A stretch of DNA of 15,663 nt. Source: Brachionus koreanus (Eukaryota; Rotifera; Eurotatoria; Ploima; Brachionidae). The stretch spans positions 1,835,774-1,851,436 of the forward strand of contig PJRA01000196.1 in NCBI GenBank assembly GCA_016987375.1, written 5' to 3'. The notes beneath the pieces are model-generated. The model was not told where the DNA came from and searched no databases. It saw nothing but the letters and a program-made list of their open reading frames with translations. Of the stretch, positions 8,501 through 15,663 are shown piece after piece. Positions within the stretch are counted from its first letter, which is position 1. The number at the start of each line of letters is the position of its first letter. The translations under genes and the position numbers were made by a program.

Positions 8501-11500
8501 TGCTTGGTTTGAAAAATTTGGCGTGCATGAGTGTATTATGAAATTTAAATTTCTAAAAAAAAAACACTATTTCTATTTTAAATATTGAATAATGGTCAAA
8601 CTTATTTTAAATGATAATTTTTAGGCTTGATTATTTTAAACTTCAATCGGGCGAATTTAAATTAAAATAAAAGACTCTTAAGTGGCTATATTGGCATTGA
8701 TTTGTTTTTGTGAAGCATTAAAAAATCTTTGATCACTCAAATATCATAGATTAGCTTTTTGTATGCAAACTTTTTTTCAATTTTTACAGAATTTGTTGCA
8801 TTTCTTACTGCTATCATTTAAACTATTGTTAGACATGCCATGGTTTGTTTCTTCTTCTACAATTTCACTAGGAGCTTGCTTAGCTGTTTATAATTATTAT
8901 TATAGTTGATAAAAATATAATATCAACTAGATTTAAAGAAAATAAATTTAAGTGATATCACTGTTTTATAATCAATATATTCAGATTTTTAGCGAATTTT
9001 ATTAACAGTTTAATTTCTAAAGTTTTTTAAAAAAAGTTCAAAGTTAACTTGTCAATTATTTCACCAAAATTTTCTAATGATTGGATCAATTTGTTTGGAA
9101 GAATAAATGGAAGTTCATGCGAATGTTTTGTTAAACTGGACAAATTAGGCAATTTTAACTTTCTAGCTTTGTTGCACAATTCAATTCATTTGATTGACTA
9201 TGAAGCACAGCAAAAACAAAAACTAAATCAGCAGCAGCTAATTCAACAACAAGCCCAACAGCAAATTCAGATAACAGCTCAACCACCCTCAGTTTCAAGT
9301 GTTCAGGAGCAATTTCAAACAGCGCAAGAATCGGTGCCAAGTCCAGCAATTAATCAAATTGGTTATCAACAAGCAGCCGCTCAAATCTCTCAATCTAGTG
9401 CATCTCAGGTGCAAGGTATTCAAAGTCAGCAAACCACACAACAGCAATACATTGGTCATAAAGTTCTTCATCAACAAGCTCCTCAAACTGGACAAAGTTC
9501 TGCACAAATTCAACAAAATTTTTCACAAAACTTGAACAATATACAACAACAGTCACAGCAAATACAAAGCCAACAAGAAATGTTTTCACAACAGCAGATA
9601 ATATCGCAGCCAAGTCCAGGACAACCAAGCTTAATGCCTCGTAGCACTTCGAACATTGGAAAACAAGCATCTATGCAACAAACAAACCAACAAGCTCAAC
9701 AAGCAATATCTGGACAAGGAATTAGACCTCAAGTTGTTCAGGTACAACCTATTGTTCGCATGGGACAACCGCAAGGTCAGCAACCGGTAAAAATATTATT
9801 TTAAATTTTTTGACATTTTTGATCTCTTTAGAATATTAAAAAATTTAACTTTTAAACGAGTAATTAGTTTATTAGAACAAATTAGGCCATTTTGGCTTCA
9901 ATCAAGCTTTTGAATTCAAATCTTTGTCTTTATATTGACTGCACATAGCTCGCAATCCCAGGTCACTCAGTGTCACAACAATTATATAAACTAGTTTAAA
10001 AAAAAATTTTTCTCTTTTGGTCGTTATTTTTTGTCCCTAAAGTCAAGCTTGCTATGTTTTTGCCTCTATTTTTTTTATTTGAATATTAAAATTGCCAATC
10101 CTAAGATTATACTAATACAGTAAATTGATTCAATCAATTTTTTTACGTACTCAGTCTGAATCTGTAGCCAATTTTTGTGTAAAACCTCTTTTAAATGCTC
10201 AATAGAGGTTACTTTAGTGTCTACCATTTTGACATCCATGTATGACGATAAGTTCTCGATTGAATTGAGATCTACGGGCACACAATGGCAGAACCTCAAT
10301 GCCCTGAGAGCGTGAGCGGTATGCGCTGAAGCCCCATCTTGTTGAAAAACCCAAGAGTCATTTGGATCAAATAGGAGTTCAACAGATGGTAAAAGATTGT
10401 TTTCCAAGGTGTTAATGTAGACAAATTAATTAATTCGTCCTGAATAAATGTTACAAATACCAGTGCCTTTTTAGGAAATACATCACCAGATACCGGCTGA
10501 CTCTCCACCGTAACCTTGGTATTTCCACCGTATTTTCCACCGCTGACTCTCCACCGTAACCGTGAAACTTTTCATTTTTAAACCTTTTTAATTTTACTCT
10601 TGATTTACGATTAAAAACCCGTAAATTGGACTCGTCACTGAAAATTACTATGTATCAATCCAAATAATACAAACTGTCCAATTTAGTCTCTGTTTGCACC
10701 ACTTATATCTTTTTTGTCTTTTATGTTAAGAAGCATTTTGCAGATCGCTGTATGAGACTCTAAACTTTTTTTTTGAAGATATCTCATTAAGGTATACTTA
10801 CTTATCCGAACCCCTTGAGCCTAGAATTAAAATCAGTGGCGAGTTTTTTATAGCTAGTTGTAGGATCTTTTCTAATCTCTGTAATACTGTAATTTTCATC
10901 CCTAAAAGTTAGCTTCCGGTGTCTACCAGAGACAGAGCCAGTCTCTTCATATCGTTTATTAGTTGAAGAGACACATTTTGGAGATACACCTAACAACTTG
11001 GCTATTTCGTTTTGCCTCTAATCTCGTTTTTTGGGAAACCCACAATCTGCCTAGGATATTGTGGGTTAGACACATTTTTTTACCCATTTTTTTGCCAAAG
11101 GTGTGAAAAAGGTAGTAATGATTGTTAAAACTTTTAGATTACCCGAATTTCTAAACTTTTGCACCGACTTTTATTTTTTAATTTTTAGAGTAAGTTTTTT
11201 GATTAAAAATTTTTAAATGATAATTGTATTTTTATGCTGAGTGTGATATATCAAATTGAAGAGAAAAAGAAATTTTCTAATTAGTTTTTATAAATAAAAT
11301 AAATAACTTCTAAACTTTTGCAACATACTGTACAAGTAAAATATAAAAAAAAAGTCATATTTTAATTTATTTATTTATTTTATTTTTTAAAAACAAAATT
11401 ATTATCATTCTCTATCTCATTCAATTGTAGTAATCATTTCTTTTTGAAGGAATTTTTATTAAAAGTTGAAAAACGACATCAATCACCTCAATGTTTATTT

Positions 11501-14097
11501 TCATAGTTCCATAAATCTTTTTAGCAAATTTTATTTTATAAAATTTTCATTTTCAAGTTCATTGAAAAGACTTTAATCCAGGACCAAAAAAATACATTCC
11601 AAAGAATGTAAATTAAATAAATTTTTTTCTCCAAATTAAATAAATTAAACATATAAATTCAATTGTGCCAGGGCTATTAATGTCATGTTAATGTTAGGAA
11701 TTAATGGAGGCTGAAGTCCGCTTGATTTAGCACGACCGGCACAATTTTTGTGCAATTTACAGTTCATTGAGCAATTTCTGTCGAACAATTTCAAATGCAT
11801 CATCATTTTCCTGAAACAAGTCACCAAGTCACCAAATAAATCCTGATTTGTTTCCTGATTTACAAAATGCAAAATTATTTAAAATTTCCGAATTTTTTCT
11901 ATTTATTTTCTTATTTCTTGAAAGAATTAAAAAAAGGTTGACACAATTAAACTATTTTCTAAAAAGTTATATCCATTGCAAGATTTTCTCAAAGGTAATT
12001 AAATTCAATGCATTATCTTTGATGAGAAAAAAATAATTTGTGTTTTTACTGAGTCTACTATTATGCAAAATTCTTACATTCAAATAAAATTTCAATCAAC
12101 TCAATTAAAGTCTTTGAAGTATATTCAAAAATATGAATGTAAATGGCTTTTTCTAAAGTTTGGAATTGCCTAAAAAATGATTTAATGGTTTTAAAAAATT
12201 TGTCAAAGTCAGATTTTTTTTTCGAAAAAATGTCTTTTGACTTGATTTGAAATTTCTTTGAATTTTAAAAAACTTAAAAATGACTTTTTTTTTTTACTTT
12301 GGCACAAGTCTGACAAGAAAATTAACAAATCAGAGCAAAAATTTCTGTGACTTTCAAATTTTTTATTTTATAAACAAAATTTTGTGTTGCATACAAATTT
12401 GCTTTTCTTTTTCCAACTTTTTCAAGTCATTTTTTAATAACATATTATCTTTCAAGTTCTTCTTAAGTTTTTTTTTCAAAATTAAATTGTGTGTACAAAA
12501 AGTACACTAAGTCTGGACAAGCCATTTTTACTTGCATGTCAGCCCATTAAGAGAATAGAAACTTTTTTCTTTTCAACATATTCCATTTTGGCTAATCAAA
12601 ATAGCAAATATTCTTTGTTTTTCAATTCTTTATTGTTACCTTATTATTTCACAGAATAAAACAAAACTTTTGCAAAAAGTAACCTTAGTAGATTTATTTG
12701 CATTGAAATCAATGTTCCATAATTTAGCAAATTCAGAAAATTTATAAAATTGAACCCTCAGAGCACCGGTAAATCCTTCATCAGATCATCGTCAGCATCA
12801 TTACTGCCATTGTCTCTAACCCTGTGGTATTAGACAGCGCCAAAGAAAAGGCCAAGCTTTTTGTAATGTCAGTCTCACGCTATGAGAAGTTTGCAATGAA
12901 AATCTACTGCTATGAAAGAGTTGGTTTCTGTTATATCTTTTAATAGTTAGTTTATTTGAAAAGATATAAATGGCACAAATGATGACATACATAGTTGTGC
13001 TCATTTTTGTTTTGAATCCTGTTTTTGTTTCGAGCATCTTTGCTGTGAATTGGGAATTTTGTTTTCTATTTCGCTACTATTCACTTTTATATGCTTCCTT
13101 CTTTAATTTAGTAAAAAGAATTTTTTATTTAATAATTAAGTTTTTGACGTAATGAACATTTTTTTTAATTAAACGATCCTAATATAGGTAATTATGCCAG
13201 GCTATGAACAAATGCAACAACAACCAAGATTTCAAGCTGCTGTTCAACAACAACAACAGCAATTTCAGCAATCCATGCAGAATGAATTTACAAATGTTTG
13301 GGAAGGCTCGATTGAATGGTATCAAAAAGTTGCTAATGATAAGATACTACATAGCTTAAGAGCTAAAATGCTTTCTAAAAATGTAGTCGAGCCAACAACT
13401 AGACAAGTTGTTCCTGAGGTTCCTTTGGCTCAGACTAAAATGTGGCCTCCAAGAATTCCTCTTCAGTTGCTAAGCAGACAGATATTCGAAATTTTGAATG
13501 GCTTCTGTCAATCACCAACTGCCGATTTATATTTAGTTCCTGAAGAAAGAAGCCAAGATTTAAAACAAACTCTTAGTTCTGGAGTAAATTTTTAAATTTT
13601 TGTAGAATACTTTTTTCTCTATTTGAATATGTTAAGGCTGCCTTAATAAACCTGGCCTCTTTAAATCTAGAAATCAAAATTTTGATAGCTACTGTGCAAA
13701 ATGATCAAATTGTGTGCAAAATTCCATCTGATCAAGCCAAAGCCCTTAACATTTTAAAAGAGATTGTTAAACGTCAAAAACAACAGCAACAACAGCAGCA
13801 GCAGCAACAATCTCAACGAGTATAAATTAGATTAATTATGTGATTAATTTATTAATTTATGTTAAGATGCCACAGACAGCCCAAGGTTTAAATGTTCATA
13901 TGATCCAACCTGGTCAAGTAATCATTCAGTCTGGACAGCCAAGTCAAATAATTGGCCATCAAGTTCAAGCTCAAAGTTGGCTTAATCAGCCTCAACAGCA
14001 GCAGCAACAACAACAATCTCAACAGATGTATATGCAACAACAGACCCAACAACAGCAAACACAGCAACAAAGTTATCAACAATATAAGCCGTTTTAA
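4797..14097 (+). CDS. MED25: Mediator complex subunit 25 (MED25), eight exons
   Basis: Proposed exons: 4797-5011 (with a frame break), 5071-5198, 5248-5343, 5392-5524, 9037-9786, 13188-13583, 13637-13819 and 13867-14097. All junctions after exon 1 are GT...AG and keep frame, giving about 690-705 aa against 747 in human MED25. Order of parts: N-terminal VWA domain (DVMFLIESSSMIG..., LAEAIAM...FEDLDKKR, RHIVLIACQKPF, VNLSIISPK), Gln-rich linker, ACID/PTOV domain (WEGSIEWYQK ... NLEIKILIATVQNDQIVCKIP) and a poly-Q tail. These match MED25 in sequence and order: DVVFVIEG, NLAEAL...FEDLEEKR, HILVCNSPPY, INLSIIAPRK, GVLEWQEK and the CEVRVLMLLYSS/IFMGLIP strands. MED25 is a Mediator subunit; its VWA domain docks onto Mediator and ACID binds activator domains in the nucleus. 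The two giant introns (3512 and 3401 nt) contrast with the roughly 50-nt others. Annotators could easily split this gene into two or three. Confidence 0.85.
7129..7190. repeat. diverged tandem duplication, about 33-bp period
   Basis: TGGGAAAACTATTCCTTTCA (7129-7148) recurs as TGGGAGAATTATTCCTTTTCA (7162-7182), and each copy is followed by a similar TTTAAT/GTTAAT tail. Two copies only, within MED25 intron 4. Probably a local duplication or a repeat remnant. Confidence 0.45.
7739..7790. repeat. 17-bp imperfect stem-loop with a nested hairpin
   Basis: AATTGTTCAACAATTTA (7739-7755) pairs with TAAATTGTAGAACAATG (7774-7790), 15 of 17 positions, leaving an 18-nt loop. An alternative perfect 10-bp hairpin (AAAAATTGTT / AACAATTTTT) overlaps the left arm. 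The arm is shorter than a usual microRNA precursor. It lies on the transcribed strand of MED25 intron 4. Confidence 0.4.
8903..8929. repeat. 9-bp perfect stem-loop near the end of intron 4
   Basis: TAGTTGATA (8903-8911) and TATCAACTA (8921-8929) are exact complements around a 9-nt A/T loop. The 12-bp palindrome AGTGATATCACT follows at 8951-8962. Both lie about 75-130 nt before the exon 5 acceptor. Any role is unknown. Confidence 0.4.
9037..9786 (+). CDS. MED25: MED25 exon 5: end of VWA domain and Gln-rich linker
   Basis: A 250-codon exon. It opens FKVNLSIISPKFSNDWINLF, which matches the last VWA strand and helix of MED25 (INLSIIAPRKMPVLYKLF in fly). LLHNSIHLIDYEA follows. From about codon 60 the sequence becomes a low-complexity linker rich in Gln with Ser, Pro, Ala and Ile (QQQ, QSQQ, QPSPGQPS), the counterpart of the Pro/Gln-rich disordered linker in other MED25 proteins. 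The start at 9037 is set by phase-0 joining to exon 4; an in-frame TTG at 9049 could be mistaken for a start. The exon ends at CAG CAA CCG before GTAAAA (9787). Gln is encoded by a mix of CAA and CAG rather than a pure repeat, which argues against recent repeat expansion. Confidence 0.85.
10496..10561. repeat. 20-bp direct repeat, 46-bp period, inside the transposase relic
   Basis: GCTGACTCTCCACCGTAACC occurs at 10496-10515 and again, identical, at 10542-10561. A third TTCCACCGTA-type core lies between them. This is a local duplication within the relic that adds to its frame damage. It is much richer in G+C than its surroundings. Confidence 0.7.
11037..11067. repeat. perfect 10-bp stem-loop next to the transposase 5' end
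   Basis: AACCCACAAT (11037-11046) and ATTGTGGGTT (11058-11067) are exact complements with an 11-nt loop (CTGCCTAGGAT). It lies at the N-terminal side of the transposase relic. It could be debris of a second small insertion, or part of the element's inner arm. Confidence 0.5.
12773..12943 (+). pseudogene. 56-codon coding-like fragment in MED25 intron 5
   Basis: The frame from 12773 to the TAA at 12941 reads ILHQIIVSIITAIVSNPVVL, then DSAKEKAKLFVMSVSRYEKF, with balanced codon use and more G+C than the surrounding intron. There is no ATG at its start and no clear splice pair around it. The AKEKAKLF segment is faintly like the stretch before the reverse-transcriptase domain in some animal LINE elements. 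This is only a memory-based resemblance. It could equally be an alternative exon or another relic. Confidence 0.25.
12970..13152 (+). other. small open reading frame with hydrophobic N-terminus
   Basis: 60 codons starting MAQMMTYIVVLIFVLNPVFV, then SSIFAVNWEFCFLF, and ending in Lys/Ile/Leu-rich sequence. The first 25 residues would pass as a signal peptide or membrane helix. It lies in MED25 intron 5, just upstream of exon 6, and overlaps T-rich DNA that could by itself produce a hydrophobic frame. No homologue is recognised and no separate promoter or poly(A) signal is seen. Probably fortuitous. Confidence 0.15.
13188..14097 (+). CDS. MED25: MED25 exons 6-8: ACID/PTOV domain and poly-Q tail
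   Basis: Exon 6 (13188-13583) opens VIMPGYEQMQQQPRFQ, has a Q-rich run, then the ACID domain: NVWEGSIEWYQKV, W-P-PRIPLQLLSRQIFEIL, ADLYLVPEE and QDLKQTLSSG. Exon 7 (13637-13819) continues AALINLASLNLEIKILIATV, QNDQIVCKIPSDQAKAL and LKEIVKRQKQ, then poly-Q. The counterparts in human MED25 are GVLEWQEK, WPQKLIMQLIPQQLL, FHFTNKDLESLK, CEVRVLMLLYSS and KIFMGLIPYDQ. Exon 8 (13867-14097) encodes MPQTAQGLNVHMIQPG, an Ile/Gln stretch and dense Gln, ending KPF at TAA 14095-14097. The 53- and 47-nt introns both end in the unusual acceptor TATGTTAAG. An in-frame ATG at 13194 can be mistaken for a gene start. No LXXLL receptor-binding motif is seen in the tail, unlike vertebrate MED25. Confidence 0.85.
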
Positions 14098-14142
14098 CAC
14101 AAGATTTTTTTAAATTAAAATATAACTTTATTTTTTTGTAAA

Positions 14143-14148
14143 AATAAA
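14143..14148 (+). terminator. AATAAA poly(A) signal of MED25
   Basis: AATAAA 45 nt after the MED25 stop, within A/T-rich DNA. It is the first canonical hexamer past the stop; further AATAAA copies follow around 14200. Confidence 0.55.
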
Positions 14149-14509
14149 ATTCATAAGAATTCATGCGAAAATTTATAAGTAAATAATTTTTTTCTTAAAT
14201 AAATAAAACAATTAAAAAAAAAATTTATGAAATTTTATTCCTTTTAAAAAATGAACAAATCGATGTTTTTTTTAAAAAAAAATTATAATCACTAATGATA
14301 AATTTTTTCAAAATAATAAATATTTGAAAAGATAATATACTTTCCGCAGCTTAAGGATCCAGATCACTAGTGCTTTTTCAAAAATATTACAGTATTAATT
14401 GCAGTATTTTTTACATTTGATGTTTTTTTCTTATGTAAAAAAAAAAAAAGAGAGCACAATGGTCAAAAAATGAAAAGCTTAAAAAAAATTCCCGTCTACA
14501 AATCTATTT
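14149..14509. other. AT-rich spacer, nothing recognised
   Basis: Homopolymer A and T runs dominate, with AATAAA repeats near the start that may be alternative MED25 poly(A) signals. A run of A followed by GAGAG sits at about 14439-14454. No coding, RNA or terminal-repeat signal was found. Confidence 0.5.
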
Positions 14510-14908
14510 ATGGCCCTGGGTCTTGAAAAAATAGAGCAAAAACTGATAAAAGAAAAATTAGCATTCTTAAAAAGACTTGGTAATAACGAACTAACAAAGA
14601 AAATATTGAAATAAATAGATGGATCCGAGCAAAAAAAATTAAGTAACAAATCTAGCCTTAAGAAAATAGCTGAGTTCTTAAATTGTGATCAGCTGGATTG
14701 CAATGTTTTAATCCCACTCTTCAACCAAAAAATTAAAGAAATGTCATAGAAAGTTATGGAGTTTGTAGCTCAATTAGAATATGCCCTGATAATAATAAAA
14801 ACGAAACATATAGAAAAATACTAATAGAATTGACTAAGTCTTATTAAAAAGGAAAAAAAAATTGCATGCCATAATTTGTTGTGCCTGTGGAGCTCGTGAC
14901 TCGACTTG
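14510..14908 (+). pseudogene. decayed LINE-like reverse transcriptase, C-terminal tail
   Basis: From 14510 the frame reads MALGLEKIEQKLIKEKLAFL, KRLGNNELTKKILK, a stop at 14612-14614, then IDGSEQKKLSNKSSLKKIAE up to a stop at 14747-14749. After a frame shift it continues VIESYGVCSSIRICPDNNKN and TYRKILIELTKSY, stops, and then after a second shift IICCACGARDST (about 14868-14908). Charged helices with a KxxFLKRL-like segment and a final Cys cluster are typical of the region after the polymerase domain of animal non-LTR retrotransposons. No catalytic reverse-transcriptase motif (such as YxDD) is present, so the class is uncertain. What is clear is that it is a broken coding sequence with at least three lesions. 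Confidence 0.4.
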
Positions 14909-15560
14909 ACTTGACTGGACTCCTAACTCGTAACAGAAAAGAGAACAAAAAAAAGAATAATAATTAATCAAATTAAAGAAAATCATAATACATTAACAAT
15001 CTCTTTTCAAAAGATTGTATATATTTTTAAAACTATTTAATTGAAATTAAAGGCACTTTGAAGTTGATGATAAATTCAATATATAAATATTAGCATCTGA
15101 TATTTTCTGATATTAAAAATATGAACTTATTAAAATTTATTTGTTTTCTGTACCGAGCTAATGCTCCTTCAGATTAGAATAAATATTTGATCCAATTTAA
15201 ACAAGTTTAATGTAACATGCTTTAGTTGCTATGAATATTTAAAGAATAAATAGGTTTAAAACAATATCATCTCAGGCCATTGATAAGATCGATTTTTAAA
15301 TTAAAATGTATTGAGCTTATTATTTTTAAATTTTATTTTTGAATTTATTACAAAAGTTAGGTAATTCATTTTAGTTTTTAATAATAAATAATTGCATCTG
15401 CTATCTATTATAAATTTTTTTTTTGATTAGTAAATTTTCTATTTAAATGAATGCTTTAATTTTAAGTAGAGTTCAAATATTAAAATAAGTAAAAAAAAAT
15501 TTATGAATTTTTACGACCTACCAGTTTGTAAGATGTAAGTGTAAATGAGGAAAACACTAA
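14909..15560. other. AT-rich spacer after the LINE relic
   Basis: It begins with an A-rich stretch (14936-14964) that could be the remains of a retrotransposon tail. It continues as A/T-rich DNA with stops in all frames. No gene, RNA or paired terminal repeat was recognised. Confidence 0.45.
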
Positions 15561-15663
15561 CGGGTGATGCATAAGTAAATGGACAAAAATTAAAAGTGAA
15601 TATCTCAAAAAATAAAAATGATATTAAGTTCTGGTTTTTTTTTCTGATGTAAAGAATTTATTT
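15559..15663. other. possible transposon terminus at the right edge
   Basis: The sequence from about 15560 (ACGGGTGATGCATAAGTAAA, then TGGACAAAAATTAAAAG) is compositionally distinct. It has the look of a Tc1/mariner-type end, where GGTGATGCAAAAGT-like openings are seen. The partner end would lie outside the window, so this rests on resemblance only. Confidence 0.2.

Larger units (their letters stand above)
5525..9036 (+). other. MED25 intron 4 (3.5 kb), no gene inside
   Basis: The donor GTAAAT directly follows ...LLK, and the acceptor AAAAAAAG precedes TTCAAAGTTAACTTG. Phase is 0 at both ends. The interior is extremely A/T-rich with stops in every frame. No transposase or reverse transcriptase remnant was recognised. 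It contains CATCG-rich short palindromes around 5807-5893, hairpins (5581-5601, 5945-5959), a diverged duplication (7129-7190), a stem-loop at 7739-7790, a stem-loop at 8903-8929 and a 12-bp palindrome at 8951-8962. A 24-codon reading frame (8835-8909) lies near the 3' end. The intron is about 65 times the usual size here. Confidence 0.7.
10118..11070 (-). pseudogene. broken Tc1-type transposase
   Basis: Minus strand, spread over at least three frames. N-terminal helix-turn-helix: RQNEIAKLLGVSPKCVSSTN then KRYEETGSV (about 11025-10915) and IRKDPTTSYKKLATDFNSRL (about 10880-10815). A middle part carries WCKQRLNWTV and the first catalytic-region motif FSDESNLRVFNRKSR (about 10705-10590). A C-terminal part (10407-10118) carries DSWVFQQDGASAHTAHALR, then DLNSIENLSSYMDVK, then TSIEHLKEVLHKNWL and YVKKLIES. 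All motifs belong to Tc1-like DD34E transposases. An in-frame stop lies just before RQNEIAK. Only 26 residues separate the QQD aspartate from the IEN glutamate, so eight residues matching the family's LPWPARSP segment are missing. The element cannot be active. Confidence 0.8.
10118..11330 (-). mobile_element. degenerate Tc1/mariner element, antisense in MED25 intron 5
   Basis: The right end is sharp: on the minus strand CAGTATGTTGCAAAAG begins at 11330 and is flanked by TA at 11331-11332, the Tc1/mariner target. At the left, TA (10116-10117) is followed by CAGTAAATTG, which matches the first bases of the right terminus and TTG further in. It abuts the codons for the transposase C-terminus, so the 3' part of the element seems deleted. 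That gives about 1.2 kb against roughly 1.6 kb for an intact Tc1 element. The right arm holds two direct repeats of 15 bp (11149-11163 and 11308-11322). The right terminus is seen directly; the left terminus is inference. Confidence 0.65.
9787..13187 (+). other. MED25 intron 5 (3.4 kb) with nested transposon debris
   Basis: GTAAAA...ATATAG, phase 0 at both ends, joining ...GQQP to VIMPGYEQ. The intron contains an antisense Tc1/mariner relic (10118-11330). A short coding-like piece on the minus strand at about 9907-9985 (SDLGLRAMCSQYKDKDLNSK) is unrecognised. A minus-strand open stretch at 11645-11872 has several Cys and His, also unrecognised. Two less AT-rich islands with open frames lie at 12773-12943 and 12970-13152. 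The remaining DNA (11900-12760) is A/T-rich with no recognisable feature. Confidence 0.7.

Noticed and set aside
9155..9670. Several open frames opposite or overlapping MED25 exon 5
   Set aside because: Leu/Val-rich antisense and Lys/Asn-rich shifted readings of CAA/CAG glutamine codons; by-products of the Gln-rich linker.
11645..11872. 75-codon minus-strand frame with Cys and His residues
   Set aside because: The Cys/His spacing does not form a C2H2 or other known finger; no family recognised. Kept only as part of the intron description.
11848..12510. Plus-strand open frames of 62 and 76 codons in MED25 intron 5
   Set aside because: Phe/Lys/Ile-rich translations of T- and A-rich DNA with no recognisable motif or splice context.
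13888..14164. Leu- and Val-rich minus-strand frames over the MED25 poly-Q tail
   Set aside because: Antisense reading of CAA/CAG repeats; no independent support.
14896..14926. GACTCGACTTGACTTGACTGGACT-like pentamer run
   Set aside because: Too short and irregular to call a tandem repeat array; probably slippage at the end of the LINE relic.
1..15663. CRISPR arrays, bacterial operons, riboswitches or rRNA
   Set aside because: No regularly spaced repeats, no prokaryotic gene organisation and no conserved rRNA or riboswitch core; the genes are spliced and animal-like.

Overview
The window looks like AT-rich animal (metazoan) nuclear DNA. The genes have several exons, and most introns are only 37-68 nt long with GT...AG ends. 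Spacers are very A/T-rich, AATAAA poly(A) signals follow the genes, and decayed transposons fill the gaps. The lineage cannot be fixed from sequence alone. AT-richness plus short introns would suit a monogonont rotifer such as Brachionus or some other AT-rich invertebrate, but this is a guess. Nothing prokaryotic or organellar was seen.

Layout. 1-2912: gene-poor, repeat-derived DNA. It holds a 10-bp inverted repeat at the left edge, a decayed KRBA2-like integrase C-terminus (about 318-719), and a well-formed 215-bp piggyBac-type MITE flanked by TTAA (934-1148). 2969-3810 (minus): a four-exon, 231-aa C2H2 zinc-finger protein with TFIIIA-like features. 3811-4027: a 217-bp head-to-head intergenic region, probably a shared promoter. 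4028-4632 (plus): a three-exon TMEM256/DUF423 gene (160 aa). 4797-14097 (plus): a Mediator subunit 25 (MED25) gene starting 164 bp after the TMEM256 stop. Exons 1-4 (4797-5524) encode the VWA domain. After a 3.5-kb intron, exon 5 (9037-9786) encodes the end of the VWA domain and a long Gln-rich linker. After a 3.4-kb intron, exons 6-8 (13188-14097) encode the ACID/PTOV domain and a poly-Q tail. Intron 5 carries an antisense, dead Tc1/mariner element (about 10118-11330). 14150-15663: repeats again, with a LINE-like reverse-transcriptase tail (14510-14908) and a possible transposon end at the right edge.

The three real genes are housekeeping-type: two nuclear transcription factors or coactivators and one small membrane protein. 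They are packed into about 2.5 kb, apart from the two inflated MED25 introns. The sequence shows no functional link between them, although TMEM256-MED25 spacing and a splice-acceptor-like TTTCTAG just before the MED25 start would fit an operon with spliced-leader trans-splicing. I see no clear new multi-gene system. The most rewarding items are the reading-frame break in the MED25 VWA domain, the operon-like junction, the TFIIIA-like finger protein and the anatomy of the two DNA transposons.
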